In this document: piece after piece, positions 7,827 through 16,666 of the stretch
Layout of the letters: the number at the start of each line of letters is the position of its first letter
How positions within the stretch are numbered: position 1 is the stretch's first letter
Origin: JBBSBY01 sp038205805
GTDB lineage: Bacteria; Desulfobacterota; Desulfomonilia; Desulfomonilales; Desulfomonilaceae
Length of the DNA: 64,000 nt
Assembly (NCBI GenBank): GCA_038205805.1
Contig: JBBRBO010000009.1
Location: forward strand, 5,280-69,279
Reading direction: 5' to 3'
Made by a program: the position numbers and the translations under genes
The notes under the pieces: generated by a model
What the model was told of the DNA's origin: nothing
Seen by the model: only the letters and a program-made list of their open reading frames with translations
Database searches by the model: none

Positions 7827-9037
7827 CAAGCGCCGGCTTCCAGGATGGATTGGTATGCGCCTGCGGACAGGGTTCGGGTGCGTTGCGGATTAAAATTCTC
7901 GTCCATGCGACGGATTTCATCAAAGGGGATGATTTTCTTAAATGGCTTGTACCACTCATAGCGAACACACAGGACCTTGCCGGATTTCGCGTGCGGTCCC
8001 GGCATACCGTTGCGTATCTCCAGTTGTTCGGCGGGTTTCATGCGACCGAACGCGGTCAAGGCGCGATCAGGCTCATCCAAACGCCAATCCTCTACACGAC
8101 CTGATCCCACTGCACCCATCTTGTTCACGTAGAACAGCACAGGCAGGCCTCGCCGCATCACGTGGGAGCCCGGAGCCCCGAACGCCAGGTTATGCAGATA
8201 ACAAGACCGCCGCAGAGACGAGTCAAAATCGCACACGGCGTCATCTATGAGCACTGACTCGGGCGTCTCGATCAATCTCTCTGCGTGCTTTCTGGCCATG
8301 GGCAACAGGAGCGGTCGTTCCCCTTTCATGCGCACCCGAAGAGGGAAGAATAGGGTCTCGAGTTCATGGGATTCCAGTATCCTGGCAGGGGGGTGCATGA
8401 TAATGTCCGAGCCGCTGCGGGTAATTCGATGCCAGCCGCTGAACAGGAATGGGAGCCGGTAATCCGTAGGTAAACGATACCCGAAGCCGTCGGTCTCGGG
8501 CCGGATCTCGTAACGGAGTGACTGAAAAAAATCCTTGAGGAACTCAACTACCTGGGAGTGGTCGATTACCTTGTGCACAAAATGCTTGCACAAGTGGACT
8601 TGGGGTTGGCTCTTCATGCCGCAGCACTGGGAAATGCCCTCGAACACGAAGCCTACGGATTTCAAAGCGGGCAAAAGCTCGGCGGCCGCAGGCTCGGGAA
8701 CATGGATGGTGGCGCGTGTATACTTGAGTTCACTGAATTCGAGCACGATTTCCTGGAGAAACCGCAGGTCGATGGCCTTCTGCGTAGCCTTGGGGTGAAG
8801 TTTTAAGGCCAGGATACGCGCCTCTTCCTGAGTGCGTTCCGACCATAGGACCACACCCAGGATGGCTTTACCATTTTCGATGACCCTGCACCGGATGGTG
8901 TCCTGTTGTGGGTCATGAGCGAAATCGTCGAGGAACCGCTGGGTCTGGGGCTCTTCGGCGATCCACGAAGCGAGCAGTTTGTTTATCGAGGACAGGTCTT
9001 TTTTCAGAGCTTGCCTAAAAATGATTTTGCTGTGCAT
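7826..9037 (-). CDS. GNAT-like N-terminal domain fused to a PUA/ASCH-like C-terminal domain
   Basis: 403 residues. The first 150 resemble a GNAT acetyltransferase fold: an alternating strand-helix layout with VIENGKAILGVVLW and a VPEPAAAELLPALKSVGF segment typical of the last helix and strand. The acetyl-CoA loop (Q/R-x-x-G-x-G/A) is not clear, so activity is uncertain. The C-terminal 150 residues (SSLRRSCYLHN, GLPVLFYVNKMGAVGSGRV, PFDEIRRM) look like a PUA/EVE/ASCH-type nucleic-acid-binding fold. The stop overlaps the start of the gamma-carbonic-anhydrase gene, so the two are co-translated. The fold assignment of the second half is by pattern only. Confidence 0.55.
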   Translation of the reverse strand: MHSKIIFRQALKKDLSSINKLLASWIAEEPQTQRFLDDFAHDPQQDTIRCRVIENGKAILGVVLWSERTQEEARILALKLHPKATQKAIDLRFLQEIVLEFSELKYTRATIHVPEPAAAELLPALKSVGFVFEGISQCCGMKSQPQVHLCKHFVHKVIDHSQVVEFLKDFFQSLRYEIRPETDGFGYRLPTDYRLPFLFSGWHRITRSGSDIIMHPPARILESHELETLFFPLRVRMKGERPLLLPMARKHAERLIETPESVLIDDAVCDFDSSLRRSCYLHNLAFGAPGSHVMRRGLPVLFYVNKMGAVGSGRVEDWRLDEPDRALTAFGRMKPAEQLEIRNGMPGPHAKSGKVLCVRYEWYKPFKKIIPFDEIRRMDENFNPQRTRTLSAGAYQSILEAGA

Positions 9038-9161
9038 TCTCAGACTCTATCGTAATGGAGATTGGCGGAAATAGCCTTTTCAGGGACCGTTCCGTATGGG
9101 ATAAGAACGTAACAACGGGCTTTGGCCGCCCATGTGTAACAATTACGTCTCGTGATTGTAT

Positions 9162-9183
9162 TTTACCGGAAAATGACGGTAAA
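9162..9183. promoter_or_regulatory. Inverted repeat in the divergent rfbD control region
   Basis: TTTACCG and CGGTAAA are separated by 8 bases in the roughly 300-bp gap between two divergent genes. It is a possible operator; no regulator is identified. Confidence 0.35.
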
Positions 9184-9337
9184 TGCGATACCATCATGAG
9201 CCTTAGGTTAGAATTTTGTGGCGCTTCGGTTAGGATCGTTGTCCGTGTAGCCTCGTAACCGTTCCGTCCGGGAGTTCTTTGCACTCATGACGGGCTGACG
9301 CAGAGCCGCCTCACAAGCGCTCTGGAAGGGAAAAAGA

Positions 9338-10201
9338 ATGAAAGACGTGAAGACACTTGTGATCGGCGCACGAGGTATGCTGGGCGTGGACATAATGAAA
9401 GCGGCCCAGACCCGCTCATTCATAGGGTTTGATCTGGATGAACTCGATATTACCTTACGAGATCGGACGCTCACGACAATCGAGGAGGTCAGGCCCGACG
9501 TAATAATCAACGCGGCCGCGTACACGAACGTAGACGGCTGTGAGAGCGAGTCCGATACGGCCTATGCCGTGAACGCGGTCGGAGCGGGGCATGTCGCCGA
9601 GGCCGCGGCTCACGTGGCCGCGTACCTCATTCACATCAGCACGGATTACGTGTTCGACGGCGCAAAGACAACCCCCTACACCGAGGATGATCCCGTCAAT
9701 CCCCTTGGAGTCTACGGCGCGTCTAAGGCCGAAGGGGAGCGGCTTGTGAACGCGGCGCTCCCCGAGAACCGCTGTATCGTCCGGACGCAGTGGCTCTATG
9801 GCGTGAATGGTCCCAATTTTGTAAAGACGATGCTCTCGCTCGCTCAACGAACGGATACCCTGACCGTGGTCAACGATCAGTTCGGGAGCCCCACCTTCAC
9901 CTTGGACCTTGCCGAAGCGCTCCTGAAATTGATAGACTTGCGGCCGAAGGGGATCCTGAACGTAACCAATTCAGGGGTTACGAGCTGGTTTGGTTTCGCC
10001 CAAAAGATTATGGAAATAGCCCATATCGACAAGGTAACCGTTTCGCCCATGCCCTCCACGCAGTTGCAAAGACCGGCCCCCAGGCCGCTCAATTCGGCAT
10101 TGGATCCCGCTCGGTACACGGCCCTGTTCGGTCGCCCCTTACGGCCGTGGGACGAGTCCCTTGAGGACTACATGCGCCTGGAAACCACAAATAGCCTATG
10201 A
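9338..10201 (+). CDS. rfbD: dTDP-4-dehydrorhamnose reductase
   Basis: 287 residues, with GGAAGGGAAAAAGA before the ATG. It makes dTDP-L-rhamnose from dTDP-4-keto-rhamnose, the last step of the dTDP-rhamnose pathway. The Rossmann motif G10-x-x-G13-x-x-G16 and the catalytic pair Y126-x-x-x-K130 (YGASK) are intact, as is the STDYVFDG segment typical of the family. rfbA, rfbB and rfbC are not in the window, so the other steps are encoded elsewhere. Its product would feed the surface-polysaccharide locus that starts 6 kb downstream. Confidence 0.9.
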   Translation: MKDVKTLVIGARGMLGVDIMKAAQTRSFIGFDLDELDITLRDRTLTTIEEVRPDVIINAAAYTNVDGCESESDTAYAVNAVGAGHVAEAAAHVAAYLIHISTDYVFDGAKTTPYTEDDPVNPLGVYGASKAEGERLVNAALPENRCIVRTQWLYGVNGPNFVKTMLSLAQRTDTLTVVNDQFGSPTFTLDLAEALLKLIDLRPKGILNVTNSGVTSWFGFAQKIMEIAHIDKVTVSPMPSTQLQRPAPRPLNSALDPARYTALFGRPLRPWDESLEDYMRLETTNSL

Positions 10202-10228
10202 TGAAAAATCCTTCCGGAGAATAATGAT

Positions 10229-11506
10229 ATGCCTATGACAATCACTGAGAAGATACTGGCAGCGCACGCGGACAAAACCCAAGTCGAACCCGGCGAACTC
10301 ATCCAAGCGCGTGTAGACCTTGCCCTTGCCAACGACATAACCTTGCCGCTCGCCTTGAAACCCTTCCGGGACGCCGGCGGCGCGCAGGTCTTTGATAAAG
10401 ATAAGATTGTGGTGGTGCTGGACCACTTCAATCCCGCAAAGGATATTGCGTCCGCCCAGCTCATGAAGACGGCGCGTGAATTCGCCGCCGAAATGGGGCT
10501 CACGCACTTCTACGATGTCGGCGAAATGGGGATTGAGCACGTGCTCCTGCCCGAAAAGGGCATTGTAGTCCCCGGCGACCTGGTGATCGGCGCGGACAGC
10601 CACACCTGCACGTACGGCGCGCTGGCGGCATTTTCCACGGGGGTAGGCAGCACGGATTTCGCCGCGGCCATGCTCACGGGGAACGCGTGGTTCAAGGTCC
10701 CCGAAAGCATGGACTTCGAGCTGGTCGGCGAATTCGGTTCGTGGGTATCGGGCAAGGACCTCATCCTGCACATCATCGGCAAAATCGGAGTGGACGGCGC
10801 GCTCTACAAGAGCATGGAATTCACCGGCCCGGGCGTCGCGGCCCTGACAATGACCGACCGCTTCACCGTAACCAATATGGCGATTGAGGCCGGCGCCAAA
10901 AACGGGATCTTCCCCTTTGACGACAAGACCAAGGAATACACGGAATCACACGGCGACAAGCCGTACACCGTCTACGAATCGGACCCCGGCGCAACCTATT
11001 CGGATCACATGAAGATCGACCTGTCGGCCCTTGAGCCTTCCGTGGCCATGCCCTTCCTCCCCGAAAACGTGAAACCCATAGGCGAGGTAAAAGGCGTCAA
11101 GGTGGATCAGGTGATTATCGGCTCGTGCACCAACGGTCGCATTGAAGATCTGCGGGTCGCAGCGGCCATCCTCAAGGGGAACAAAGTCGCCAAAGGGACG
11201 CGGCTCATAGTGCTGCCCGGAACGCCCGCCGTGATGCTTCAGGCGATCTCCGAAGGGCTCGTGGAGATCATAATGACCGCTGGAGGGGCCATTTCAACCC
11301 CCACGTGCGGACCGTGTCTGGGGGGGTATATGGGCATTCTCGCCAAGGGGGAACGCGCTGTTTCGACCACGAACCGCAACTTCGTGGGTCGCATGGGCCA
11401 CCCCGAAAGTGAAGTGGTCTTATCTTCGCCCGCCGTGGCTGCGGCGAGCGCCCTTGCGGGGGCCTTGGCGGACCCGAGAGACACCTCAGCGGCTGATCCG
11501 CGCTGA
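10229..11506 (+). CDS. leuC: 3-isopropylmalate dehydratase large subunit
   Basis: 425 residues, about the length of the shorter archaeal-type LeuC/homoaconitase large subunits. It isomerises 2- and 3-isopropylmalate in leucine synthesis together with LeuD. The cysteines that hold the 4Fe-4S cluster are present at 300 (GSCTNGR), 360 and 363 (TCGPC). It begins 28 bp after rfbD with GGAGA ahead of ATG 10229. No leuD, leuA or leuB is nearby; an R1 element begins 21 bp after the stop. A homoaconitase or methylthioalkylmalate role cannot be excluded for this subtype. Confidence 0.88.
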   Translation: MPMTITEKILAAHADKTQVEPGELIQARVDLALANDITLPLALKPFRDAGGAQVFDKDKIVVVLDHFNPAKDIASAQLMKTAREFAAEMGLTHFYDVGEMGIEHVLLPEKGIVVPGDLVIGADSHTCTYGALAAFSTGVGSTDFAAAMLTGNAWFKVPESMDFELVGEFGSWVSGKDLILHIIGKIGVDGALYKSMEFTGPGVAALTMTDRFTVTNMAIEAGAKNGIFPFDDKTKEYTESHGDKPYTVYESDPGATYSDHMKIDLSALEPSVAMPFLPENVKPIGEVKGVKVDQVIIGSCTNGRIEDLRVAAAILKGNKVAKGTRLIVLPGTPAVMLQAISEGLVEIIMTAGGAISTPTCGPCLGGYMGILAKGERAVSTTNRNFVGRMGHPESEVVLSSPAVAAASALAGALADPRDTSAADPR

Positions 11507-11526
11507 CGCCGGCTCGCGTTCGAAGA

Positions 11527-11728
11527 AGTAATATTGGAGAGAACCTTCTTGAAAGAAGTTTCTCCCCAAACCCCTCTCCAAGAACTTTCAAAATAGCCGT
11601 AAGTGCCTTTTCTAAAGGAAAAAAAGTCACTTGCGGTGCATTTAAACATTCTTTCATAGTAGTTAGGGAAACCTGCTCTTACAAAAATATCCTTCACCTA
11701 TATTCCTCGTTCGACAGCACATTGGTAT
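11527..11728 (+). repeat. R1 element, near-identical partner of the copy at 45613
   Basis: 202 bp, matching 45613-45814 with 7 differences by my count. It contains the GAGAACCTTCTTGAAAGAAGTTTCTC hairpin in two halves, the CAAACCCCTCTCCAAGAACTTTC block, the CCGTAAGTG...CACTTGCGG palindrome and the terminal CAGCACATTGGTAT. It lies 21 bp after leuC in the same direction. The remaining gap to the promoter at 12332 shows no convincing gene. Confidence 0.85.
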
Positions 11729-12331
11729 AAGGCGCCGCCGACGTTTCGGGAAACAGCGGGCGGTCGATCGGCTAAGGCATCGTGGCCGGGAACACGAACC
11801 CGACCGCTGGGCAAGAAAAGCCTTTACGGAAATGATGTAGGCGTTCATCTCCTTTGTACCTTGCCGGGTGCAAATGTGGGAACCCCATAGGAGAGGCCGT
11901 TGTAGTTTGCCCCTGAAGTTTCCGTACGTGCTTGGCAGTGGCGTGCGACCAATGCCGCAACAGTATGTCTCGGGAACGAATACTTTGTTCAGCGCAGACG
12001 ATATTTGTAGGACGCGCTTAGGGGAAAGCTGCTGTGGCAAAAATCGTCACCAAACTTCAATGTTTAACTGAACAAATCGTCCTATTGAGCTTCCGGGTAG
12101 AAATCATCCCGAACGGGGCTGAGCGTGGGGTGGCTATAGGTTGCTGATTTCTTTGGTGGTTATTCCCCCGGCATTTTCGGGCTCGTCGGCGATAAAAAAT
12201 TGTATTGACAAGAAGTGACACATCGCGGAGTATTGCGCATGGACAAAATACCTGTGGTGTCTGTTCGTCGGAGGATCTTGAATCTCCGGGCGGTGTAAGC
12301 GGCGCTGGTCAAGGCCTGAGGGGAAAAAAGC

Positions 12332-12360
12332 TTGACTTGCCTATAGGATTCTGATAACAA
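12332..12360 (+). promoter_or_regulatory. Promoter of the Cys-rich secreted protein gene
   Basis: TTGACT (12332-12337), 17-bp spacer, TAACAA (12355-12360). The transcript would carry a leader of about 85 bases before ATG 12451. Confidence 0.6.
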
Positions 12361-12450
12361 TTTGAGAAACAGGTTTTATGTGTCTATAATTCTAAATTCG
12401 GTTCCACGGTCGCCGGGCCGGTTGGGGCCTAATACAAGGAGGATTTGGGT

Positions 12451-12918
12451 ATGGTTAAGAGAATGATAGTTGTGTGCAGCGCCCTGGCCCTGATCGTATC
12501 AGCGGTGGGTGTGTCTTGCGCTTTTATGGGTAGTTTACCGGGAGGCCCGGGCGCTCAAGCTGGGGACGTCATTCAGATCCCCATGAAAGTTAAGTCTACT
12601 TACATGAGAGACACCATGGGCACCCGCGGCGGCGACAGCACCCTGCTGCTCAATGGTTGTGAGCAATACACCGGTGGTTTCCGTCCTTGGGGCGTCTGGA
12701 AAGGCACCAAGTGCGCCATGAAAGTCCAGGTTATTCCGCCTAAGTGCGTGGCTCCCGCATGTGCGGGTCCCGTAGGCTGGGGCGCTCCTCCTGCTCTTAC
12801 CCCCGGCGCCAAGTTGGTTTCCAACGTAGAGAAATACTCAGTAAATTCACCGGGTTGTAATCCCTGTGCGACCGGCGGCTTGAAGTACGAAATGGTTAAG
12901 AAGCAGGTCATTCGCTAA
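12451..12918 (+). CDS. Small secreted cysteine-containing protein, function unknown
   Basis: 155 residues from ATG 12451, with AAGGAGG 8 bp upstream. A signal peptide of about 25 residues (KRM, a hydrophobic core, then SCA) is followed by a mature part with about seven cysteines, several in Pro/Gly-rich loops such as PPKCVAPACAGP and SPGCNPCATGG. That suggests disulfides or metal binding in the periplasm or at the surface. It has its own promoter and a strong terminator, so it is a single-gene transcript and may be highly expressed. No family is recognised. Confidence 0.75.
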   Translation: MVKRMIVVCSALALIVSAVGVSCAFMGSLPGGPGAQAGDVIQIPMKVKSTYMRDTMGTRGGDSTLLLNGCEQYTGGFRPWGVWKGTKCAMKVQVIPPKCVAPACAGPVGWGAPPALTPGAKLVSNVEKYSVNSPGCNPCATGGLKYEMVKKQVIR

Positions 12919-12948
12919 CCTACGCTTACCCATATACATACAATGAAA

Positions 12949-12978
12949 AGAGACCGGGATTTCCTGGTCTTTTTTTAT
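12949..12978 (+). terminator. Terminator after the Cys-rich secreted protein gene
   Basis: AGACCGGG and CCTGGTCT pair (one G-T) around a short ATTT loop and are followed by TTTTTTT. Confidence 0.85.
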
Positions 12979-13018
12979 TGTAGTCGTTTACCGCCTTGAG
13001 GCGGCCTTAGCCTAGGTA

Positions 13019-13330
13019 ATACCAATGTGCTTTCACAAAGGTAAAATCAGCGGAGCCTTTGTTGCAAATCAGGTGTTTCCAACTTCTTTCTAAGCAAATT
13101 TGTGATAATCGCCGAAAGCGGTGTTTTTTCCTTGAGAAAAGCCGCTTTCGGTAATTGCAAAAGTTCTCGTGAAATCTACCGTCCGGGATGACGTACAACG
13201 AGCACATGGAAGGATTTTCATACTTCGTTGTAAAGATACGTCATGGTCGTTCTTGAAGAGGGGTTTGGGACTCATCTTTTCTTTCAAGAAGGTTCTTTAA
13301 GATATTACGTGTTTGACCGCCATTGAACTT
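13019..13330 (-). repeat. R1 element, long degraded copy in front of guaA
   Basis: It begins ATACCAATGTGC, contains the GCCGAAAGCGG...CCGCTTTCGG palindrome (13109-13150) and the AGAGGGGTTTGGGA and TCTTTCAAGAAGGTTC modules, and ends with GATATTACG. About 90 extra bases separate the palindrome from the last modules. It points away from guaA, one of the few copies placed upstream of a gene. Confidence 0.6.
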
Positions 13331-13347
13331 ACGCGAGGTGCTCATCA

Positions 13348-14892
13348 GTGTCACATGCAGGCGCCGTCTTCATCATAGATTTTGGTTCCCAATATACCCA
13401 GCTCATAGCGCGTCGTATCCGCGAAATCGGGGTGTACTCGGAAATTATCCCCTTTAATAAGGCCCTGGAAGCGCTGGAGAACCGCCCATGTGCGGCCATC
13501 GTCCTATCAGGCGGTCCGGCGAGCGTCTACGACAAGGACTCACCGCAATTGGACCCGCGCGTGTTGGATACCAATGTCCCTATCTTGGGCATTTGTTACG
13601 GACTTCAGGCGATCGCTCACGGTATGGGCGGCGCAGTCGAGCAGGCCCGCGATCGGGAGTACGGCCGAGCCCACCTCAACTGGGTGTGTCCGACCTCGCC
13701 GTTGCTCCAGGGAGTGAATCTCGGCGCGCAAGTGTGGATGAGTCACGGCGACAAGGTCCGTGAGCTACCTGCCGGTTTTCGCGTGTCATCGAGCACCAAC
13801 GACACGCAGTTCGCCTCTTGCGAGCATCCCGAACGCAAGATCTACGGTGTGCAGTTTCACCCCGAGGTAACCCATACTCCTGAGGGCGCTCAGGTGCTGA
13901 GAAATTTCGTGTGCGGTATAGCGGGTATAACCCCGGACTGGAATATGGCCTCCTTCATCGACACCTCCGTGGAGCAAATCCGCGAGCGAGTCGGTGAGGA
14001 TCACGTCGTAGCCGCCCTTTCCGGAGGCGTCGATTCTTCCGTGATGACGGCGCTGCTGCACAAGGCCCTTGGGGAGCGCCTACACCCTATCTTCGTGAAC
14101 AACGGCCTGCTGCGCAAGAACGAGGCCCAGCAAGTTGTCGCAAGATTCAAAGACCTTGGGATCACCCTCGATTACGTGGACGCTTCCGAGCAATTTCTGA
14201 CCAAGCTTGAGGGCGTAACCGATCCCGAAGAAAAGCGCAAGATCATCGGCCATGAGTTCATTCGCGTGTTCGAACGGGAAGCCGCGCGATTCCCGAACAT
14301 CAAGTGGTTGGCTCAGGGCACGCTCTATCCGGACGTCATAGAAAGCGTCTCGTTCAAAGGCGGGCCGTCGGTCACCATAAAGAGCCACCACAACGTGGGC
14401 GGATTGCCTCTCCACATGAAATTCGAGCTGATCGAGCCCCTCCGCGAGCTGTTCAAGGACGAAGTGCGCGAACTCGGCCTGGAACTCGGCCTGCCCGAAG
14501 AGATCATTTGGCGCCATCCCTTCCCCGGTCCAGGGCTGGCCATCAGAATCCTGGGAGAAGTGACCCGCGAACGCACTACTCTGCTCAAGGAAGCCGACGC
14601 CATCGCCATCGAGGAGATCCGCAAGGCCGGCCTCTATCGCGATATATGGCAGGCGTTCGTGGTGTTGCTGCCGGTTTCCTCAGTGGGTGTCATGGGCGAT
14701 GAGCGCACATACGAGAATGTGGCGGCCTTCAGGGCAGTTCAAGCCGTAGACGGCATGACCGCGGATTGGTACAAGGTCCCATACGAAACACTCGGGGCAA
14801 TCTCCAATCGTATCATTAACGAAGTGCGCGGGATCAACCGAGTAGTTTATGACATCTCGTCCAAGCCCCCCGCGACCATCGAGTGGGAGTAG
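13348..14892 (+). CDS. guaA: GMP synthase (glutamine-hydrolysing)
   Basis: 514 residues from GTG 13348, with GCGAGGTG 7 bp upstream. It amidates XMP to GMP. The class I glutamine amidotransferase domain has C83 in GICYG and H171/E173 in HPEV. The ATP-pyrophosphatase P-loop SGGVDS is at 225-230. The C-terminal dimerisation domain ends KPPATIEWE as usual. It is full length and intact. It stands alone, with no guaB beside it; the polysaccharide locus begins 270 bp downstream. Confidence 0.97.
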   Translation: MSHAGAVFIIDFGSQYTQLIARRIREIGVYSEIIPFNKALEALENRPCAAIVLSGGPASVYDKDSPQLDPRVLDTNVPILGICYGLQAIAHGMGGAVEQARDREYGRAHLNWVCPTSPLLQGVNLGAQVWMSHGDKVRELPAGFRVSSSTNDTQFASCEHPERKIYGVQFHPEVTHTPEGAQVLRNFVCGIAGITPDWNMASFIDTSVEQIRERVGEDHVVAALSGGVDSSVMTALLHKALGERLHPIFVNNGLLRKNEAQQVVARFKDLGITLDYVDASEQFLTKLEGVTDPEEKRKIIGHEFIRVFEREAARFPNIKWLAQGTLYPDVIESVSFKGGPSVTIKSHHNVGGLPLHMKFELIEPLRELFKDEVRELGLELGLPEEIIWRHPFPGPGLAIRILGEVTRERTTLLKEADAIAIEEIRKAGLYRDIWQAFVVLLPVSSVGVMGDERTYENVAAFRAVQAVDGMTADWYKVPYETLGAISNRIINEVRGINRVVYDISSKPPATIEWE

Positions 14893-15161
14893 GAGCAGCT
14901 ACAAGACCTTGTTTGCGCCGGAGCCCTTCACTAAGCTTGCTCGCATGAGTAGGCCAACACACACAACACGCAGCGGCCTCTGTTAAGCGCTCCACAGCCC
15001 TCTTGTGCCCCGAATACCTTCAAGTAAGGCAGGCCCGCGACAAAGCCCTTGACGCGCTCGTCGCAATTTGATAATCGAATAAGAAACAACGATTCGCAGG
15101 CGAGCAGATCCCGTTAACGCAACTCCATCATCTGCGACGCCCCATCAGCAATCGCTGGAAA

Positions 15162-15740
15162 GTGAACGTGGAAGAAGAAGTCCTCTCGTACAAAATTCTT
15201 GACGCAGTCCACACCGACGGTGAAAACATCACCCAAAAGGACATCTCCGATCGCATAGGGTGCAGCGTGTCGTCGGTGAACTTCGCGCTGCGGCTGCTCG
15301 CCGTGAAGGGCTACATCAAGGTAACGGGCGCAAATCCCAAGAGGCTGAAGTACCACCTGACTCCCAGCGGCATCCTGGAGAAGACGGTCCTGGCGTACAA
15401 CTTCCTTAAGCGCCAAAGCGCCCTTTACGAGGAAGCCCGGAAAACCCTTCTGGGTAGGCTGGAATTGCTCAAGGCCGCTGGCGTCACGAAGGTCGCCGTC
15501 TACGGTTGGACGCCTTTCACCGAGTCCGGGATACTCTACCTGATCTCTGAAGCCGTGCAGGTAACCGCAATCTATGTGCCTGAGCCCCTGGCCCATTCTC
15601 ACTGCAATCGCATCCCCATCCGACTCCTCGGCGAGTTTGACTGCGATTGCGACGTAGTGGCGCTCATGGAGCCGCCTCCGCCCGAGAGCGACGGTTTTTT
15701 CCGGAACGTGAAGAAGATAATCTGTTACCCCGAGGCGTAA
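15162..15740 (+). CDS. EPS-associated MarR-type winged-helix regulator with extra C-terminal domain
   Basis: 192 residues from GTG 15162; the ribosome site is weak and GTG 15168 is an alternative. Residues 8-100 match EPS-locus MarR-like regulators: a winged helix (ITQKDISDRIGCSVSSVNFA, then LKYHLTPSG) and a helix like KRQSALYEEARKTLLGRLEL. Unlike the usual regulator of about 110 residues, it continues for 85 residues with a Rossmann-like strand (TKVAVYGWTPFTESGILYL) that may sense a ligand. It is the first gene of the export locus, 29 bp before the permease gene, and probably controls it. Confidence 0.75.
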   Translation: MNVEEEVLSYKILDAVHTDGENITQKDISDRIGCSVSSVNFALRLLAVKGYIKVTGANPKRLKYHLTPSGILEKTVLAYNFLKRQSALYEEARKTLLGRLELLKAAGVTKVAVYGWTPFTESGILYLISEAVQVTAIYVPEPLAHSHCNRIPIRLLGEFDCDCDVVALMEPPPPESDGFFRNVKKIICYPEA

Positions 15741-15769
15741 GCCGCCGGCCTCGAATCAATAGCGAAAGT

Positions 15770-16663
15770 ATGGAATCACAAACGGCAATTTCTCAAATAG
15801 TCCCACAGGTCCCCGTTACCGATGACGAGCAGTGGACCACCATCATCCGCCCCCGGAACGGATGGTTCGACATCGATCTCGGTGAGCTGTGGCGTTACCG
15901 CGACCTCATCCGGCTCTTTGTGCGGCGGGACTTCGTCGCTCAATACAAGCAAACCATACTCGGGCCGTTATGGTTCGTTATTCAGCCGCTGTTCACTACA
16001 CTGGTATTCACCATCATCTTTGGTCGCGTGGCCAAAATCCCAACGGACGGCGCTCCGGCTTTCTTGTTTTTCCTGGCGGGGACGGTGTGTTGGTCGTATT
16101 TCTCTCTGTGCCTCACGCAAACAGCGGACACCTTCGTTACAAACGCCCATATCTTCGGCAAGGTGTATTTCCCACGGCTTGTGATCCCGATTTCCATCGT
16201 AATCTCGAATTTGCTCAAGTGGCTCATACAATTCGGGCTGTTCCTCGGGTTTTTGTTCTATTTCATGCTCAAGTCGGGGCCGATCACCGTATCGGCCTGG
16301 GCGCTCGTAACGCCGCTCCTCCTCATCCAGATGGGGCTTCTGTCGCTGGGGTGCGGCATTCTTGTGTCGTCCATGACCACGCGCTATCAGGACCTGCGGC
16401 ACGTTGTGGCCTTCGGAGCCCAGCTCTGGATGTATGCCACGCCCATCGTGTACCCGCTCTCGCAAATACCCGAAGGCTATCGGCTGTGGTTCCTCCTCAA
16501 TCCCATGACGGCCATCGTGGAATCCTTCAGGTACGCCTTTCTCGGCACGAGCGCGGTCACGCTCAACTATGTCCTCATTAGTGTCGGCATCACGGCGCTT
16601 CTGGTGTTTCTGGGGATCGTCTCCTTCAGCAGGGTTGAGAAAACCTTTGTGGATACCGTTTAG
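15770..16663 (+). CDS. wzm: Polysaccharide ABC exporter permease (Wzm-like)
   Basis: 297 residues from ATG 15770. The open frame extends further up, but that part lies inside the preceding gene and is out of character. It has six predicted membrane segments in the ABC-2 layout and the conserved entry block RDLIRLFVRRDFVAQYKQTILG, then LWFVIQPL. It moves lipid-linked O-polysaccharide or a similar glycan across the inner membrane with the ATPase encoded 3 bp downstream. The name rests on family and position; substrate is unknown. Confidence 0.88.
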   Translation: MESQTAISQIVPQVPVTDDEQWTTIIRPRNGWFDIDLGELWRYRDLIRLFVRRDFVAQYKQTILGPLWFVIQPLFTTLVFTIIFGRVAKIPTDGAPAFLFFLAGTVCWSYFSLCLTQTADTFVTNAHIFGKVYFPRLVIPISIVISNLLKWLIQFGLFLGFLFYFMLKSGPITVSAWALVTPLLLIQMGLLSLGCGILVSSMTTRYQDLRHVVAFGAQLWMYATPIVYPLSQIPEGYRLWFLLNPMTAIVESFRYAFLGTSAVTLNYVLISVGITALLVFLGIVSFSRVEKTFVDTV

Positions 16664-16666
16664 CCC

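Noticed and set aside
9015..9284. 89-codon minus-strand frame in the rfbD control region
   Set aside because: No ribosome site, and the sequence is not protein-like; it overlaps the likely promoter region.
11239..12040. Minus-strand frames of 125-152 codons downstream of leuC
   Set aside because: They run through leuC antisense and the R1 element; an equivalent frame at 45373-45783 arises only because the repeat is duplicated.
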